A DNA stretch of 64,000 nt from Tritrichomonas musculus. Its lineage: Eukaryota > Parabasalia > Tritrichomonadida > Tritrichomonadidae. Each line of letters starts with the position of its first letter. Within the stretch, counting starts at the first letter, position 1. Under the pieces are notes generated by a model. It saw only the letters and a program-made list of their open reading frames with translations, had not been told where the DNA came from and searched no databases. The stretch lies in assembly GCA_039105265.1 (NCBI GenBank), contig JAPFFF010000011.1, positions 5,574,550-5,638,549 on the forward strand. Direction: 5' to 3'. The position numbers were made by a program, and so were the translations under genes. Of this stretch, positions 10,697 to 20,109 are shown piece after piece.

Positions 10697-10699
<3 letters not shown>

Positions 10700-10747
<48 letters not shown>
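10700..10747. repeat. Poly(A) run of 48 nt at the right edge of the Kolobok element
   Basis: Uninterrupted A from 10700 to 10747, beginning inside the TTAA target duplication. It could be the tail of an older retro-insertion that received the transposon, or slippage at the target. Its true length is uncertain in any assembly. Confidence 0.9.
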
Positions 10748-10749
<2 letters not shown>

Positions 10750-10906
10750 ATTTGTTAAAAAAGATTTGTTTTATTCAACCATCATTTCTTAAATATCTTC
10801 TTTTTGAACCTTTTTCTATTTCTGTAGGTGAATTTTCTCTTTCAACACTACTATCATTATATTTAACATTTTTCTTCTTCTTCCTAATCACACATATTGT
10901 TATAAT

Positions 10907-12103
10907 TAAAGATCTCTTCCCGAAAAAAAAAGGTATCCTTGGGTGGGAATTTCTAAAAAATTTGGGAAATGAACTTTTTGAAAAGAAAAAAAATTGAAGG
11001 GTAATTTCTTAAAATATACCTGAGAAAGGCATTCGCTAAGGAAAAAAAATTAATTTTTTTGAAAATTTTTATAAAGAAATACTTTTCTATTAATATACCT
11101 GAGAAATACGTAATTTTTTCATGAATGAAAAAATTAAAAAAAAAAAAAATTATAGTGAATCGAACTGGAGCTTTTATATTTTAATATGACAAAGAATGAA
11201 CAATTAAGCTATCAAAAATTGAATTATAGAAAAAAATAGTTATATAAAAAGTTAAAGTTCTAAATTGTTCATTATAAAATACAACTCAAAAACATTACTT
11301 TATTAGTAACAAAGTGCTTTTTAATGAAATATTGTATTATACAAGTTATTTTACGAAATTATAAAAAATAGAGGGAAAAGAAAATGCAAAAATATAAAAG
11401 GTTTTATATATAATATTTTTTTTACTTCTATAAAAGCTTATTTCGTTAATAGAATAAATATTTATTTCAGAATGAGCAAAATATAATAAATAATTCAGAT
11501 CAATTCTTGACGTTGCTTTGAGTATGGTGAATATTCTTGATTGTAAAAGTAATAAAGAAGGATTTTTTATAACTAAAATAATTTTAGTGTTGATTTAGCA
11601 GAAAAATTATTAAGTCTTGCTTTAGTTTCTTGAATTTTCCTTTTTTTTGTTTAAACCTGGATTTCTAGGACTATTTTATAAATCAAAAAGTTTAACTTTT
11701 TCTAAACTTCCCAATTTCCCCATTTCCCCATTCCCGGGAATGGGGAAGTATTGAAATTTGTATGAAAAAGTTAAACTTTTTGACATGGGAAATATTTGGG
11801 GAAATGGGGAAGTTCTGAAAAAGTTTATTTTTTTGAATTATAAAATGGTTTGAGAAAATGGGAATTTAAGAAAAAGTTGTGGTTTAATATGAAAAAATTA
11901 AATAAAAACAAAAAAAATGCATTGAATATTTTCAATTATTTTTTTAAAAAAAGGAATAAATTTCAAAGATTAATTGGTCAAATATTTTTTTTTATTTATT
12001 TCCTATTTTTTATAATTCCATTCAATTTGATCTCTTCCCGGGAATATTTTTTGGAGTTTAGGACGGGAATTTCCCCTCTCAATTTTTCGGGAAGAGATCT
12101 TTA
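10907..12103. mobile_element. Non-autonomous DNA transposon, 1,197 bp, 8-9 bp target duplication
   Basis: Left end TAAAGATCTCTTCCCGAAAAA matches the reverse complement of the right end (12083-12103). GTTATAAT flanks both sides at 10899-10906 and 12104-12111; the following T is also shared, so 9 bp is possible. There is no transposase. The centre holds a large imperfect hairpin (about 11680-11845) built from CTTCCCCATTTCCCC and its complement around CCCGGG. TSD length points to hAT- or Mutator-type mobilisation. Removing the element and one duplication leaves an open frame running from the left flank into a 17-codon end with stop at 12167-12169, so it may have landed in a gene end; that is weak. 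Confidence 0.75.
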
Positions 12104-12169
12104 GTTATAATTATTGCAATGGCAACAACAACCACAACAACTATTATGATCATTTTCTTTTGTTGTTGA

Positions 12170-12600
12170 GAATTATTTTGAAAAATACAAATGAAAAATA
12201 CTCAAAAAGTTATAAAACAGATAATTAAACATAATTTGAAGTAGATTTTTGAAGGCTACGCTTCTCAAAAAGCTACTTCATTTATTTTTTTAAATAAATG
12301 ACTCAATAATGAGAGAAAATAATTATATAAAAAAAACACTCAAAAGTTTGTGATTATATCAATATTGAATGTGTTTTGTTGTAAAACCCACAATTTTGTT
12401 AAAGTTTTTATGTAATCTCTCAGAATATGACATGCCATAAAAAAAAAAAAATCGGGATTTTTTCGAAAAATGTCACTTTTTTTTTCTCACGGGACATCCC
12501 GATTCCCATCCCTGTTATCACCATTAATATTTTTCAGAAAGTCGCTTTATTAATAAAAAATACTATTTTACACAAAATATAAATAACTAATATATATGAA
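12170..12600. other. Intergenic DNA with one short inverted repeat
   Basis: No gene seen. AATCGGGAT at 12450-12458 pairs with ATCCCGATT at 12496-12504 around T/A runs, perhaps a relic transposon end. The right end is the 3' flank of the coiled-coil gene. Confidence 0.6.
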
Positions 12601-15600
12601 TTAAATGTTTGGTGCATATTCCAACTTTGGTAGGCAATAATCAGGTCTTAATGTAGAAATCACCTTTTTCCAATAATCATTGAAATCATCTTCATTTTTT
12701 TCCATTGAATTGACAAAGTCATTGAATTTCTTAGCTCTTTGTTTAATTTCTTCATCAAAGATAGAAAAAGCTCTGTTTCTCTCAATAATCACTTTACGAT
12801 GAATTGGTGTGTCAAAACTTTTCACATCACCTTCATTTTCACTATTTTTGTCTTTTTTGTTTTTGGCTTCTTTGAGTTTCCTTGCGGAATGTTTTGTGCT
12901 GTCTGGTCTCAAAGCTTCCTTAGAATTTTGTTCAGAAATTTCACCTTTGGATTTGACCTTTTCCTCTGAAATTTCATGGTCTTTCAAATCCTCACAATTT
13001 TCTTCATTTTGTGCAGTATATTGAATCACCTTTTGCCACGACCGAATAGCGAACGGACGTTTACTTATATTTGAATTAAAAGTGGAAAAACGGATTTTAT
13101 TCTTCATCATTTCTTTCATCGTTTTCCTCTGATTTTCGACGGTTGGACCATCAACGAGGTCTTCAATGAGGACAAATTTATCAAAAAGTGACAATGACAA
13201 TGCAGTCAAAAAGTTCAATTTTGAAATATAAAATTGAATACAATTTTTTTCGTATTCAAAAAGTTGTGATTTTATTTTTGTGAGAAATTCGCGTTCTTTT
13301 TGTGACCTCTTCTCTTCCTCTTCAATGATTTTTTCAAGTATTTCGTTATTATTTTCATCAGAAATTTTCATATCTAGAAATGATCGATTTTTCTCTTTTT
13401 CTTTGTCAAAACAGTTTTTTTCTATGTCAATTTCATTTTGAAATGAATTCATTTCTTTCTCGTTTTTTGTGACGTAAAAATCAACAAAAATCTCAAACAT
13501 CAGTTTCTCAAGCTCTTTGGACTTCGTAAGAGCATTTGAAACTTGATGTCTGAATTTGAGGATTGATTCTAATAATATCGAATCATTTGATTTTGTCAGA
13601 TTCAACCAAAATTCGTTGATTTTGGCCAAGAAATCATTTTGTGTCGGTGGTATCTCATCTGGTCGAGTATTTTCGAACTTTCTTGTTTTATATTGAGAAT
13701 AATAATTTTGCGATATTTTGGTCAGACGGGAAGTGAAGTCCAATTTGAGGTCTTCTAGCATTTTTGAGAAACAAATAACTTGGCCACTAGTTTTAATTTG
13801 ATTTTTATGCTCTTCTTTCTTTGGTTGATTCTTTGCTGAAGATTTTGATTTTGAACTTTTTAATTTGGTAGAACTTTTCTTAGAAATTGGTTTTTCAGAA
13901 AGTTCATTTTTTTGAGGAAGCATTTCTTTCACGTCTTTATTATCATTTAAATCAATTTTATAAGCAAATGTATCAATAATAATATCAGATTTCAATTGTT
14001 TTAAGAAAAAGCTTCGATTTACGATTTTTGCTCTCAAATTTTCTAAGCAATTCAAAATTGTATTGATTTTATTTTGATGGTCTTCGAATGTAACATTCTT
14101 ATTAATCATCAGGTCAATTTCATCCAATATTTTTTGTATCTCTTTTTCTTGATGAAAATTTTGACTAACTAATGAGTCATATTTTCTATTAAATTCGGTT
14201 TGAATTGAAAAATTTTCATCAATAAATTTCACGTCAAACTGGTGAAATTGAAAAGAGTTCTCAAAACTATTGAAAATTTCTTTATGTAAATTTTCAATCC
14301 TTTTTTTAGTTGATTGAAAATTCGTTTTAAATGCTTTTTGTATGTCGTTCATCTGCTTGTCCATGCTCTCAAAATAGCCCAAAGCCATTTTTTTCTCTTC
14401 TTCAGAATTAATAACGTTTTTATTCAAGCATGCTTCTTTGAATCGATCGTTCTTTGCTCTGAAAAAGTTGAAAAAATCATCAATTGATTTTTCTTGACTA
14501 TTGAAAAAGTTCTCAATTTTCAATTGACATAACTTGTCAGAAATTTTGAAATTTTCACCATGAAAGGTCAAAGCTCGACCGTTTTTCTGATTGTTCAAAT
14601 CATGAATGAATCCTCTCAATTTTTCAACTTCGTTTATGACATCCTCTTCATTATTGTCACTTTTTTGCTTAAATTTGGAAACCAAAGAATTGAATTGCAT
14701 TGAAATTCTTCTGAAATGAAGCTCGAGCTGATCTTTTTGTGATTCAATTTTGATCTTCCTTGCTTCAGCGATGTTGACTTCAATAGACGAGTATCTTGGG
14801 TGAAGAACTCTTAGTTTCTCATTCAATTCGAAGGTCAACTTTTCTTTATTTTCTTCATTTTTTGCTTTTTTCAGGTTTTCTTCATAAATTGAGTAAAAAT
14901 TGTTCAAGTAAACAATTTTGAATTGTGTGAAAAAGTCGTTCAAATCATCGGTCGTTGGCAGGCAAATCCAAATTGATATTTTATCATCAATTTTGGGAAT
15001 GACATCATTCAATTCAAAGTTTGGAATCATTGCTTCATTGAATTCGATTCCAAGAAAAGATAGTTTTGACTGGTTTCCACTTTTTGAGGCACTTTTTCCT
15101 TTGGACGATGATTTTGAATTCAAATTAGAAGATGAACTTTTTCTGCCAACGCTTGTTCTTCTTCCTTTTTCATTTTTGTCACTTTTTGAGACAACTTTTT
15201 CAACGCTTGATTGAAAATTTGGTGAATCGAAAAAATCATTGAAAGTTGGAATAACCGTCAATTCTTCGGTTGATTCAAATATCAATCCACAGTCAATTGT
15301 GAATGACTCTGGAACTGGCTGCTTTAAACGTCCTCCTTTCTGACGTGATTGGCTTCTATTGTTTCTTGTCTGTTTTTGTTTATTTGTTGATGTTTTCGAT
15401 TCAATTATTTTCTTCACTCTCAAATTTTCAAGGATAACTTTTTCTGACTGTTCAAAAATTTGAATGACTTTTGATGGTTGCTGCTCAAATATATTTGACA
15501 TGTTTGTGAAATAATTTCGCTCTTCTTGTTCAATTTGTGATAAAATTTGTTTGCAATGCTTGGTTTCACTGTCAATTTCTTTTTCTGAAATAAGAATGCT

Positions 15601-16935
15601 AATTTTTCCTTTGAATTCAAGAAATTCGGCTTCTAATTTGTCGATTTTGCTTTTTGAATTGGATTTGAGTTGCTCTTTTTCGTTTATTTCTATCGTCTCT
15701 CTTTCAGATAATTGCGAAATATATTGTTGATGACTATCAATCATCTTCTGGTAGAAATTATGAATTGATTCGAAACATTTTTTAAGGCAGTCTCGACGAT
15801 AATTGAAATAATTCTGAATTTTATCATAAAATTGTTTATTGATTTGTTCACTGGTATTGGATAAAAATGTCAATTCATCAATAGCTAAGCGCGCTTTTTG
15901 ATCATCTTCTTTGTTGTTCATATTATTGACTAATTTAAATAGTTCTTTTTCTAGATCAGATATTAATTGATTGTTTTCTTCAATGTTTTGATTTAATTTA
16001 GCTTGAAATTGATTCGAAAACTGTTTGATAAAATTATCAAAGCATTCGAGTAAAGTTTCCACATTGCACCACCATTTTGAAATGGATTCATATGAAAATT
16101 GGGCTGGTGGAACTATTAAGGATACATCAGCAACTGCTTTTTTAAAGCAATTGCTAAACTTTTCTTGATCTGTATAAAACCTCTTGTATAAAGATTCATA
16201 ATTAATAGGAACCAACGGATAAAGTTTATTTTTTACTCGCTCAATTAGAACAACAAATTGATTAGAGTTCCAACTTTCCTTTTTCTTTTCAAATTCATTT
16301 ATAACTGATTCTTGTTGATGGAGTATATCATTTTTAATTAAATATATTGATTTTATTAAATCTTTTTTAGTATTGAGATAATCTGTATTTATTTTCAAAA
16401 CTTCATTTTTAAGGCGTTCTGAGGTTGCAGGATGTATCATATGAATTATGTCTTTGCTTGATTGGATAGATTCTTCAATAGATTTAGTGATTTGTTGGTA
16501 AGAATTGCCATAAATCTGAAGTGAATCTTGTTTAAAAGAATAAAATTCATCTAATATCTTTCCTTTAATAATAATCAGCTTATTTCGTAGTGATTCAAAT
16601 TGTTCATCCGTGGATGATATTGATTCTATAATTTGATATTGATCATTGAAAAATTTATCTCTTTTGGTGATAAAATGCTTCATTCTATTTTCTAAATTAA
16701 AAATATTTTGCTTTGAGATTGTATTGATCTGAAGATGAAGTTGGCCAATAATGCAAAGAAATTTTTCTGATAATTTATTCTGATAATTTGAAAGAGTCCC
16801 ATCTAAAGATGAATGGGAACGAGTTTCGAGTTTAGGAAGAGACAAAACTTCGTTTTTTACAAATTTATACAAAAAGTTGTATGTTTCAATTGTTATTAAA
16901 AATTGAAGTGGAGAATAATTGAAAGATTGAATCAA
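12601..16935 (-). CDS. Long coiled-coil protein, 1,444 codons (possibly CCDC180-like)
   Basis: One of the largest host genes here. The protein is almost entirely Glu/Lys/Asn/Gln-rich helix with long heptad stretches, broken by Ser/Lys-rich linkers near residues 510-625 and 1000-1045. No enzyme motif is visible. Length and organisation recall axonemal/flagellar coiled-coil proteins such as CCDC180, but I cannot show that. The frame opens after a TGA at 16948-16950 and has no ATG before codon 84; the first listed codon is TTG at 16935. An ATG at 16979 in the neighbouring frame gives a sensible start (MSLTLFNSIIELV) if one T is missing near 16942-16946, so the true start is probably there, with a 1-nt indel. 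Its 5' end is about 105-150 bp from tRNA-Thr. Confidence 0.7.
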   Translation of the reverse strand: MIQSFNYSPLQFLITIETYNFLYKFVKNEVLSLPKLETRSHSSLDGTLSNYQNKLSEKFLCIIGQLHLQINTISKQNIFNLENRMKHFITKRDKFFNDQYQIIESISSTDEQFESLRNKLIIIKGKILDEFYSFKQDSLQIYGNSYQQITKSIEESIQSSKDIIHMIHPATSERLKNEVLKINTDYLNTKKDLIKSIYLIKNDILHQQESVINEFEKKKESWNSNQFVVLIERVKNKLYPLVPINYESLYKRFYTDQEKFSNCFKKAVADVSLIVPPAQFSYESISKWWCNVETLLECFDNFIKQFSNQFQAKLNQNIEENNQLISDLEKELFKLVNNMNNKEDDQKARLAIDELTFLSNTSEQINKQFYDKIQNYFNYRRDCLKKCFESIHNFYQKMIDSHQQYISQLSERETIEINEKEQLKSNSKSKIDKLEAEFLEFKGKISILISEKEIDSETKHCKQILSQIEQEERNYFTNMSNIFEQQPSKVIQIFEQSEKVILENLRVKKIIESKTSTNKQKQTRNNRSQSRQKGGRLKQPVPESFTIDCGLIFESTEELTVIPTFNDFFDSPNFQSSVEKVVSKSDKNEKGRRTSVGRKSSSSNLNSKSSSKGKSASKSGNQSKLSFLGIEFNEAMIPNFELNDVIPKIDDKISIWICLPTTDDLNDFFTQFKIVYLNNFYSIYEENLKKAKNEENKEKLTFELNEKLRVLHPRYSSIEVNIAEARKIKIESQKDQLELHFRRISMQFNSLVSKFKQKSDNNEEDVINEVEKLRGFIHDLNNQKNGRALTFHGENFKISDKLCQLKIENFFNSQEKSIDDFFNFFRAKNDRFKEACLNKNVINSEEEKKMALGYFESMDKQMNDIQKAFKTNFQSTKKRIENLHKEIFNSFENSFQFHQFDVKFIDENFSIQTEFNRKYDSLVSQNFHQEKEIQKILDEIDLMINKNVTFEDHQNKINTILNCLENLRAKIVNRSFFLKQLKSDIIIDTFAYKIDLNDNKDVKEMLPQKNELSEKPISKKSSTKLKSSKSKSSAKNQPKKEEHKNQIKTSGQVICFSKMLEDLKLDFTSRLTKISQNYYSQYKTRKFENTRPDEIPPTQNDFLAKINEFWLNLTKSNDSILLESILKFRHQVSNALTKSKELEKLMFEIFVDFYVTKNEKEMNSFQNEIDIEKNCFDKEKEKNRSFLDMKISDENNNEILEKIIEEEEKRSQKEREFLTKIKSQLFEYEKNCIQFYISKLNFLTALSLSLFDKFVLIEDLVDGPTVENQRKTMKEMMKNKIRFSTFNSNISKRPFAIRSWQKVIQYTAQNEENCEDLKDHEISEEKVKSKGEISEQNSKEALRPDSTKHSARKLKEAKNKKDKNSENEGDVKSFDTPIHRKVIIERNRAFSIFDEEIKQRAKKFNDFVNSMEKNEDDFNDYWKKVISTLRPDYCLPKLEYAPNI

Positions 16936-17084
16936 ATAGAAACCAATTCAATTATTGAATTAAAAAGTGTTAGAGACATCAACTAAGGCCAATTGTTTAC
17001 TATAACAGAATAAAAGCTTTTAAGGAGAATTTTTCATTCAAAGAATAAAATAAGTTATAATTTTAAATATTCAATATAGACAAA

Positions 17085-17157
17085 GCCTGCGTAGCATAGT
17101 GGTTATTGCGTTCGCCTTGTAAGCGAAAGGTCGGCGGTCCGACTCCGCTCGTAGGCA
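17085..17157 (+). tRNA. tRNA-Thr (TGT)
   Basis: Acceptor GCCTGCG (17085-17091) pairs with CGTAGGC (17150-17156), with one G-T pair, and A is the discriminator. The anticodon stem TTCGC/GCGAA encloses loop CTTGTAA, anticodon TGT at 17118-17120. The D-arm and T-arm with the B-box-like GGTCCGACTCC are in place. No intron. Confidence 0.93.
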
Positions 17158-17158
17158 A

Positions 17159-17165
17159 TTTTTTT
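17159..17165 (+). terminator. Pol III terminator of tRNA-Thr
   Basis: A run of seven T two bases after the tRNA 3' end. Confidence 0.8.
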
Positions 17166-17264
17166 ATCTTTTTATCCTTCATCCTCTTTGTCAAAATAAC
17201 TCAATATAATAAAAAATTATATCATTTATTAATTTATAATATTCAAAAACAAAAAAATTGGCCT

Positions 17265-19199
17265 TCACGGATAAAAATTTGAAGGATGAATCCAAATCCA
17301 TGCAAGATGTAAGAACTGAGAACCTTGTTCTCTCACTACAACTAACCAAGATTGCTTAGGTCTTTTCTGGAAATTGAAATTCATTTCTTTTTCTCTTTCA
17401 GGCAAGAAGTGTATAATTGCTTGGCTTCTGACGATTGCGATTCCTCTTCCATCTCCAGCCAGTAAAGATGAATTTCCATTCATCACAATTCCTATTGGCC
17501 TCCTTTCTCCTTTAATCTCTCTGATCAAAGGATTTTCATTCTTATTTTCTGTTGGTGCTGAAAACAATTCATAATCTTCTGTTTCAGGTATATAAACAGT
17601 GGAAAATCGTGAGGGTGTGCCTCTTTTAACCATTAAAAGTCCAACTCGGACGTAAGCTGACTCGCAATCAAAGTTTTCTGGTGAATATGATATGAAAAAA
17701 TTATCTGGAAAAGTATAAAAATTAAGTCCCTTTCGCTTGCCTGGAGGCCTTTTTTGGTTTATTTCATTTAATTCGTTAATTTCATTTGTGAAAATTTTGA
17801 AGCCTTCAGGAGTCTCTGGTCGATCACATGGAAAATTGAATTTGCCTGCTTCGAGATCTATCAAATGGGAGCACTCAAGTCCAAACATTCGAACTCCATG
17901 ATGTGCAAATTTTCGGAAAACGACGTTGCCACAGCCAAAAGGCAAAATTACTAGCCAATTTGAGCCAAAGCCAATTGAGCTCGATGGAAAACTAGAATTT
18001 GGGGCGAATTGCTGCATAATAACTACAGGAATTGAGCCAGAAGGAGCTTCTGCCTTTGGAAAAAGAAGTTTTGATCGTTCGGCATTAAAATCAGTTTCCG
18101 ATTTGAAAACAAAAGTTCTATCTTTAAACAATGAAGATTCGCATAAATTTGGAATATTCAATGAACTATAATCAAAATTTGTTGATGACGATAATAATGA
18201 ATTATGATCATCAATGGTTCGTGGATCGAGCGCAGTATAGCCAATTGAAATTCCTGGTGGAACACATGATGGTCCGGGTAAAGAATTTAATATTTGTACA
18301 ACTTCTTTTGGTGTTTCTTCGGTATTTGGTTGTAGAACAGAGCAAATTGCTTCTGATGCATTTGGCCCATATACCTCATAAATGTTTAATTCACCATTAA
18401 TAATTTCGATATCAATTTTTAATTTTTCATCTGAATTTTCTGTGTTAAAAGATTCAATGATTTGATCAATTAGAAGAGGGTTGCATATAAACCATAAATT
18501 GTTATCATCCACCCAAAAAGCTTCTGCTGGACCGATGGGAGAAGTTGGAAATTGATTTGGTTTAAATAATTCTATTGGGAATAAAATATGTAAACCTGTT
18601 TCAATCCTAGAGTCTGGACGTAAAAATTCAGATAGTTTGGATAAAAGTATATTTTTTGTTTCTGATGATGGTGGCATTGTTTGAGGTATTTCATTAGCAT
18701 CGTTATAAGCTTTAAGCTTAAATGATATAATAACCGTATACGAAATATCCCGCATAGTGCAATTTTCTTTGGTCATCTTTATCAAACTTCTTGTTTGTTT
18801 CATTGTTGGTGCCCAAGGTATTTTCCATCCCCACATATCTGCCATATGAAAGCGTTTCGCATGCCATAAATGAGATTCTAGCCATTTAAACTCATGGTTT
18901 CTATGAATCATTTGATTTTGTCCATGACTCCTATATTTATTAGGATCACGGCCTGGTGGTTTATTTCGAGCTTTTGCTTCGGCAGCCCCTTTTACTTGTT
19001 CCTCAACGCCAGGTCTCATTGAGCGAGGAATTTTTTTTATATCATAACTCATTGCTCTTCTTCGAAGATGCTTCGGAAGCTTTTGAAAAGCTCTTTTGTG
19101 AGATGGTTTTTGATTTTCCATCTTTTTGATCATTTTGTCGATTGATGGATCTCTTTCTTTAGCAAATTCAACGATTTTAATTACAGGTGTAAGCGCCAT
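17265..19199 (-). CDS. POP1: POP1, RNase P / RNase MRP protein subunit
   Basis: The protein is 644 aa from an ATG at 19199. POP1 is the largest protein subunit of nuclear RNase P and MRP and helps shape the RNA for tRNA 5' maturation and pre-rRNA cleavage. Evidence: residues 45-62 read LRRRAMSYDIKKIPRSMR, the POP1 signature, and residues 105-137 carry KWLESHLWHAKRFHM with WGWKIPWAPT, equally typical. The C-terminal part has the POPLD-type region, with a KRGTPSRFSTVYIP segment and an RRPIGIVMNGNSSL..GDGRGIAIV segment near the end. It is shorter than animal POP1 (about 1,000 aa), as in many protists. No intron. The next gene upstream on the same strand ends 85 bp away. Confidence 0.93.
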   Translation of the reverse strand: MALTPVIKIVEFAKERDPSIDKMIKKMENQKPSHKRAFQKLPKHLRRRAMSYDIKKIPRSMRPGVEEQVKGAAEAKARNKPPGRDPNKYRSHGQNQMIHRNHEFKWLESHLWHAKRFHMADMWGWKIPWAPTMKQTRSLIKMTKENCTMRDISYTVIISFKLKAYNDANEIPQTMPPSSETKNILLSKLSEFLRPDSRIETGLHILFPIELFKPNQFPTSPIGPAEAFWVDDNNLWFICNPLLIDQIIESFNTENSDEKLKIDIEIINGELNIYEVYGPNASEAICSVLQPNTEETPKEVVQILNSLPGPSCVPPGISIGYTALDPRTIDDHNSLLSSSTNFDYSSLNIPNLCESSLFKDRTFVFKSETDFNAERSKLLFPKAEAPSGSIPVVIMQQFAPNSSFPSSSIGFGSNWLVILPFGCGNVVFRKFAHHGVRMFGLECSHLIDLEAGKFNFPCDRPETPEGFKIFTNEINELNEINQKRPPGKRKGLNFYTFPDNFFISYSPENFDCESAYVRVGLLMVKRGTPSRFSTVYIPETEDYELFSAPTENKNENPLIREIKGERRPIGIVMNGNSSLLAGDGRGIAIVRSQAIIHFLPEREKEMNFNFQKRPKQSWLVVVREQGSQFLHLAWIWIHPSNFYP

Positions 19200-19283
19200 T
19201 CAGTAAATTTAAATTATTTGAATTAATATAGGCCATTTATGAATTCAAAAAAAAAAAATAATAAAAGATGTTAGTAAAAATTT

Positions 19284-20036
19284 TTATTTCATTTGATTTA
19301 AACATTCTCTAGTTTCTGCTTCTTTGCAATCACAAGCTATAAAAGTATCTAAAATTGTTTTGCGGTCAAATTTATCTTCTAATTGGCTAATGAGCATATT
19401 AACGATGTTTTGTTGAGCTTTTGAAAGTTCCATGAAACTTGCATCAAAATCAGTAATTATATGACGTATTTCAGGAAGGTTATGTCCAATCATAGCCATA
19501 ACTCTCTCTGGCGAAAGATTTAACGAGCGAAGAGTTATTTGAAAATGACGAAGAATAAATTCAGAAATAAGGGTATTAGACGTTTCATCAATCATCTGCC
19601 TGATCTCATTGACTTCTTTGGGATGGTTATAAAAATCGTTTTCTGGTTGATAAGCTTTTTCTACTAAATTAACTGACATGGCAGAACGAAGGATGGGAGA
19701 AATGATTTGTATAGCTTCTTCAATTGATACTTGGCGTTGGTTTGGCTGACCGTGCTGAAGTCTTGGTGGCTCACTTGCTGGTGGTGGTGGTGTTTGCGAC
19801 GGTGGTGGCTGTTTGTTCTGTGGTTTAATATAAACAATTATTTTAGAATTTTCTTCAATGGAGCTAAATGGTGTAGGATTCTTAAGAATTTTTCCGATGT
19901 GAATAAATTGATAATCTCCTTCTATAAAATTATGTTTTGTATGAAGCTCGTTGCGTACATCTTCTAATGTCGCTTTGGGATCAACTTCAAGAGTTACAAA
20001 CTGTTTAGATTTTGAGTTTTGGAATATTAATTTCAT
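19284..20036 (-). CDS. Ubiquitin-like/UBA domain protein (Rad23/ubiquilin-type shuttle)
   Basis: 250 aa. Residues 1-72 form a ubiquitin-like fold pattern (MKLIFQNSKSKQFVTLEVDP, then DVRNELHTKHN and a closing KIIVYIKP strand). A Pro/Gln linker (about 73-100) follows, then a helical middle part, and a UBA-like three-helix end at about 205-250 (FDRKTILDTFIACD). Proteins of this layout carry ubiquitinated cargo to the proteasome. Rad23 would have two UBA domains and an XPC-binding domain; only one UBA is visible, so ubiquilin-like or a reduced Rad23 are both possible. It shares a short 73-bp divergent intergenic region with the beta-helix gene, where TCACATT upstream (read on its strand) resembles a trichomonad initiator. 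Confidence 0.7.
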   Translation of the reverse strand: MKLIFQNSKSKQFVTLEVDPKATLEDVRNELHTKHNFIEGDYQFIHIGKILKNPTPFSSIEENSKIIVYIKPQNKQPPPSQTPPPPASEPPRLQHGQPNQRQVSIEEAIQIISPILRSAMSVNLVEKAYQPENDFYNHPKEVNEIRQMIDETSNTLISEFILRHFQITLRSLNLSPERVMAMIGHNLPEIRHIITDFDASFMELSKAQQNIVNMLISQLEDKFDRKTILDTFIACDCKEAETRECLNQMK

Positions 20037-20109
20037 TGTTAAAAATCTTTACGATAAATTTTTACGACAGATTTAAAAAGTTAATGTGACATATCATATG
20101 AAATATTAA

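Larger units (their letters stand above)
7063..10697 (-). mobile_element. Kolobok-type DNA transposon, 3,635 bp, TTAA target duplications
   Basis: Left end GGGGGGAGTAT at 7063 is the inverted match of the right end ATACTCCCCCC at 10687-10697. TTAA flanks both sides (7059-7062 and 10698-10701). TTAA duplications with G-rich ends are a mark of the Kolobok superfamily (piggyBac also uses TTAA, but the transposase here is of the other type). Inside are 133-bp tandem repeats near the left end, a reverse-strand transposase (7984-9327), a 20-bp repeat upstream of its start (9451-9540), and about 1.1 kb of AT-rich DNA without a gene to the right end. Confidence 0.75.

Noticed and set aside
12450-12504. 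Transposon end pair around AATCGGGAT
   Set aside because: Only 9 bp, 46 bp apart, no flanking duplication seen.
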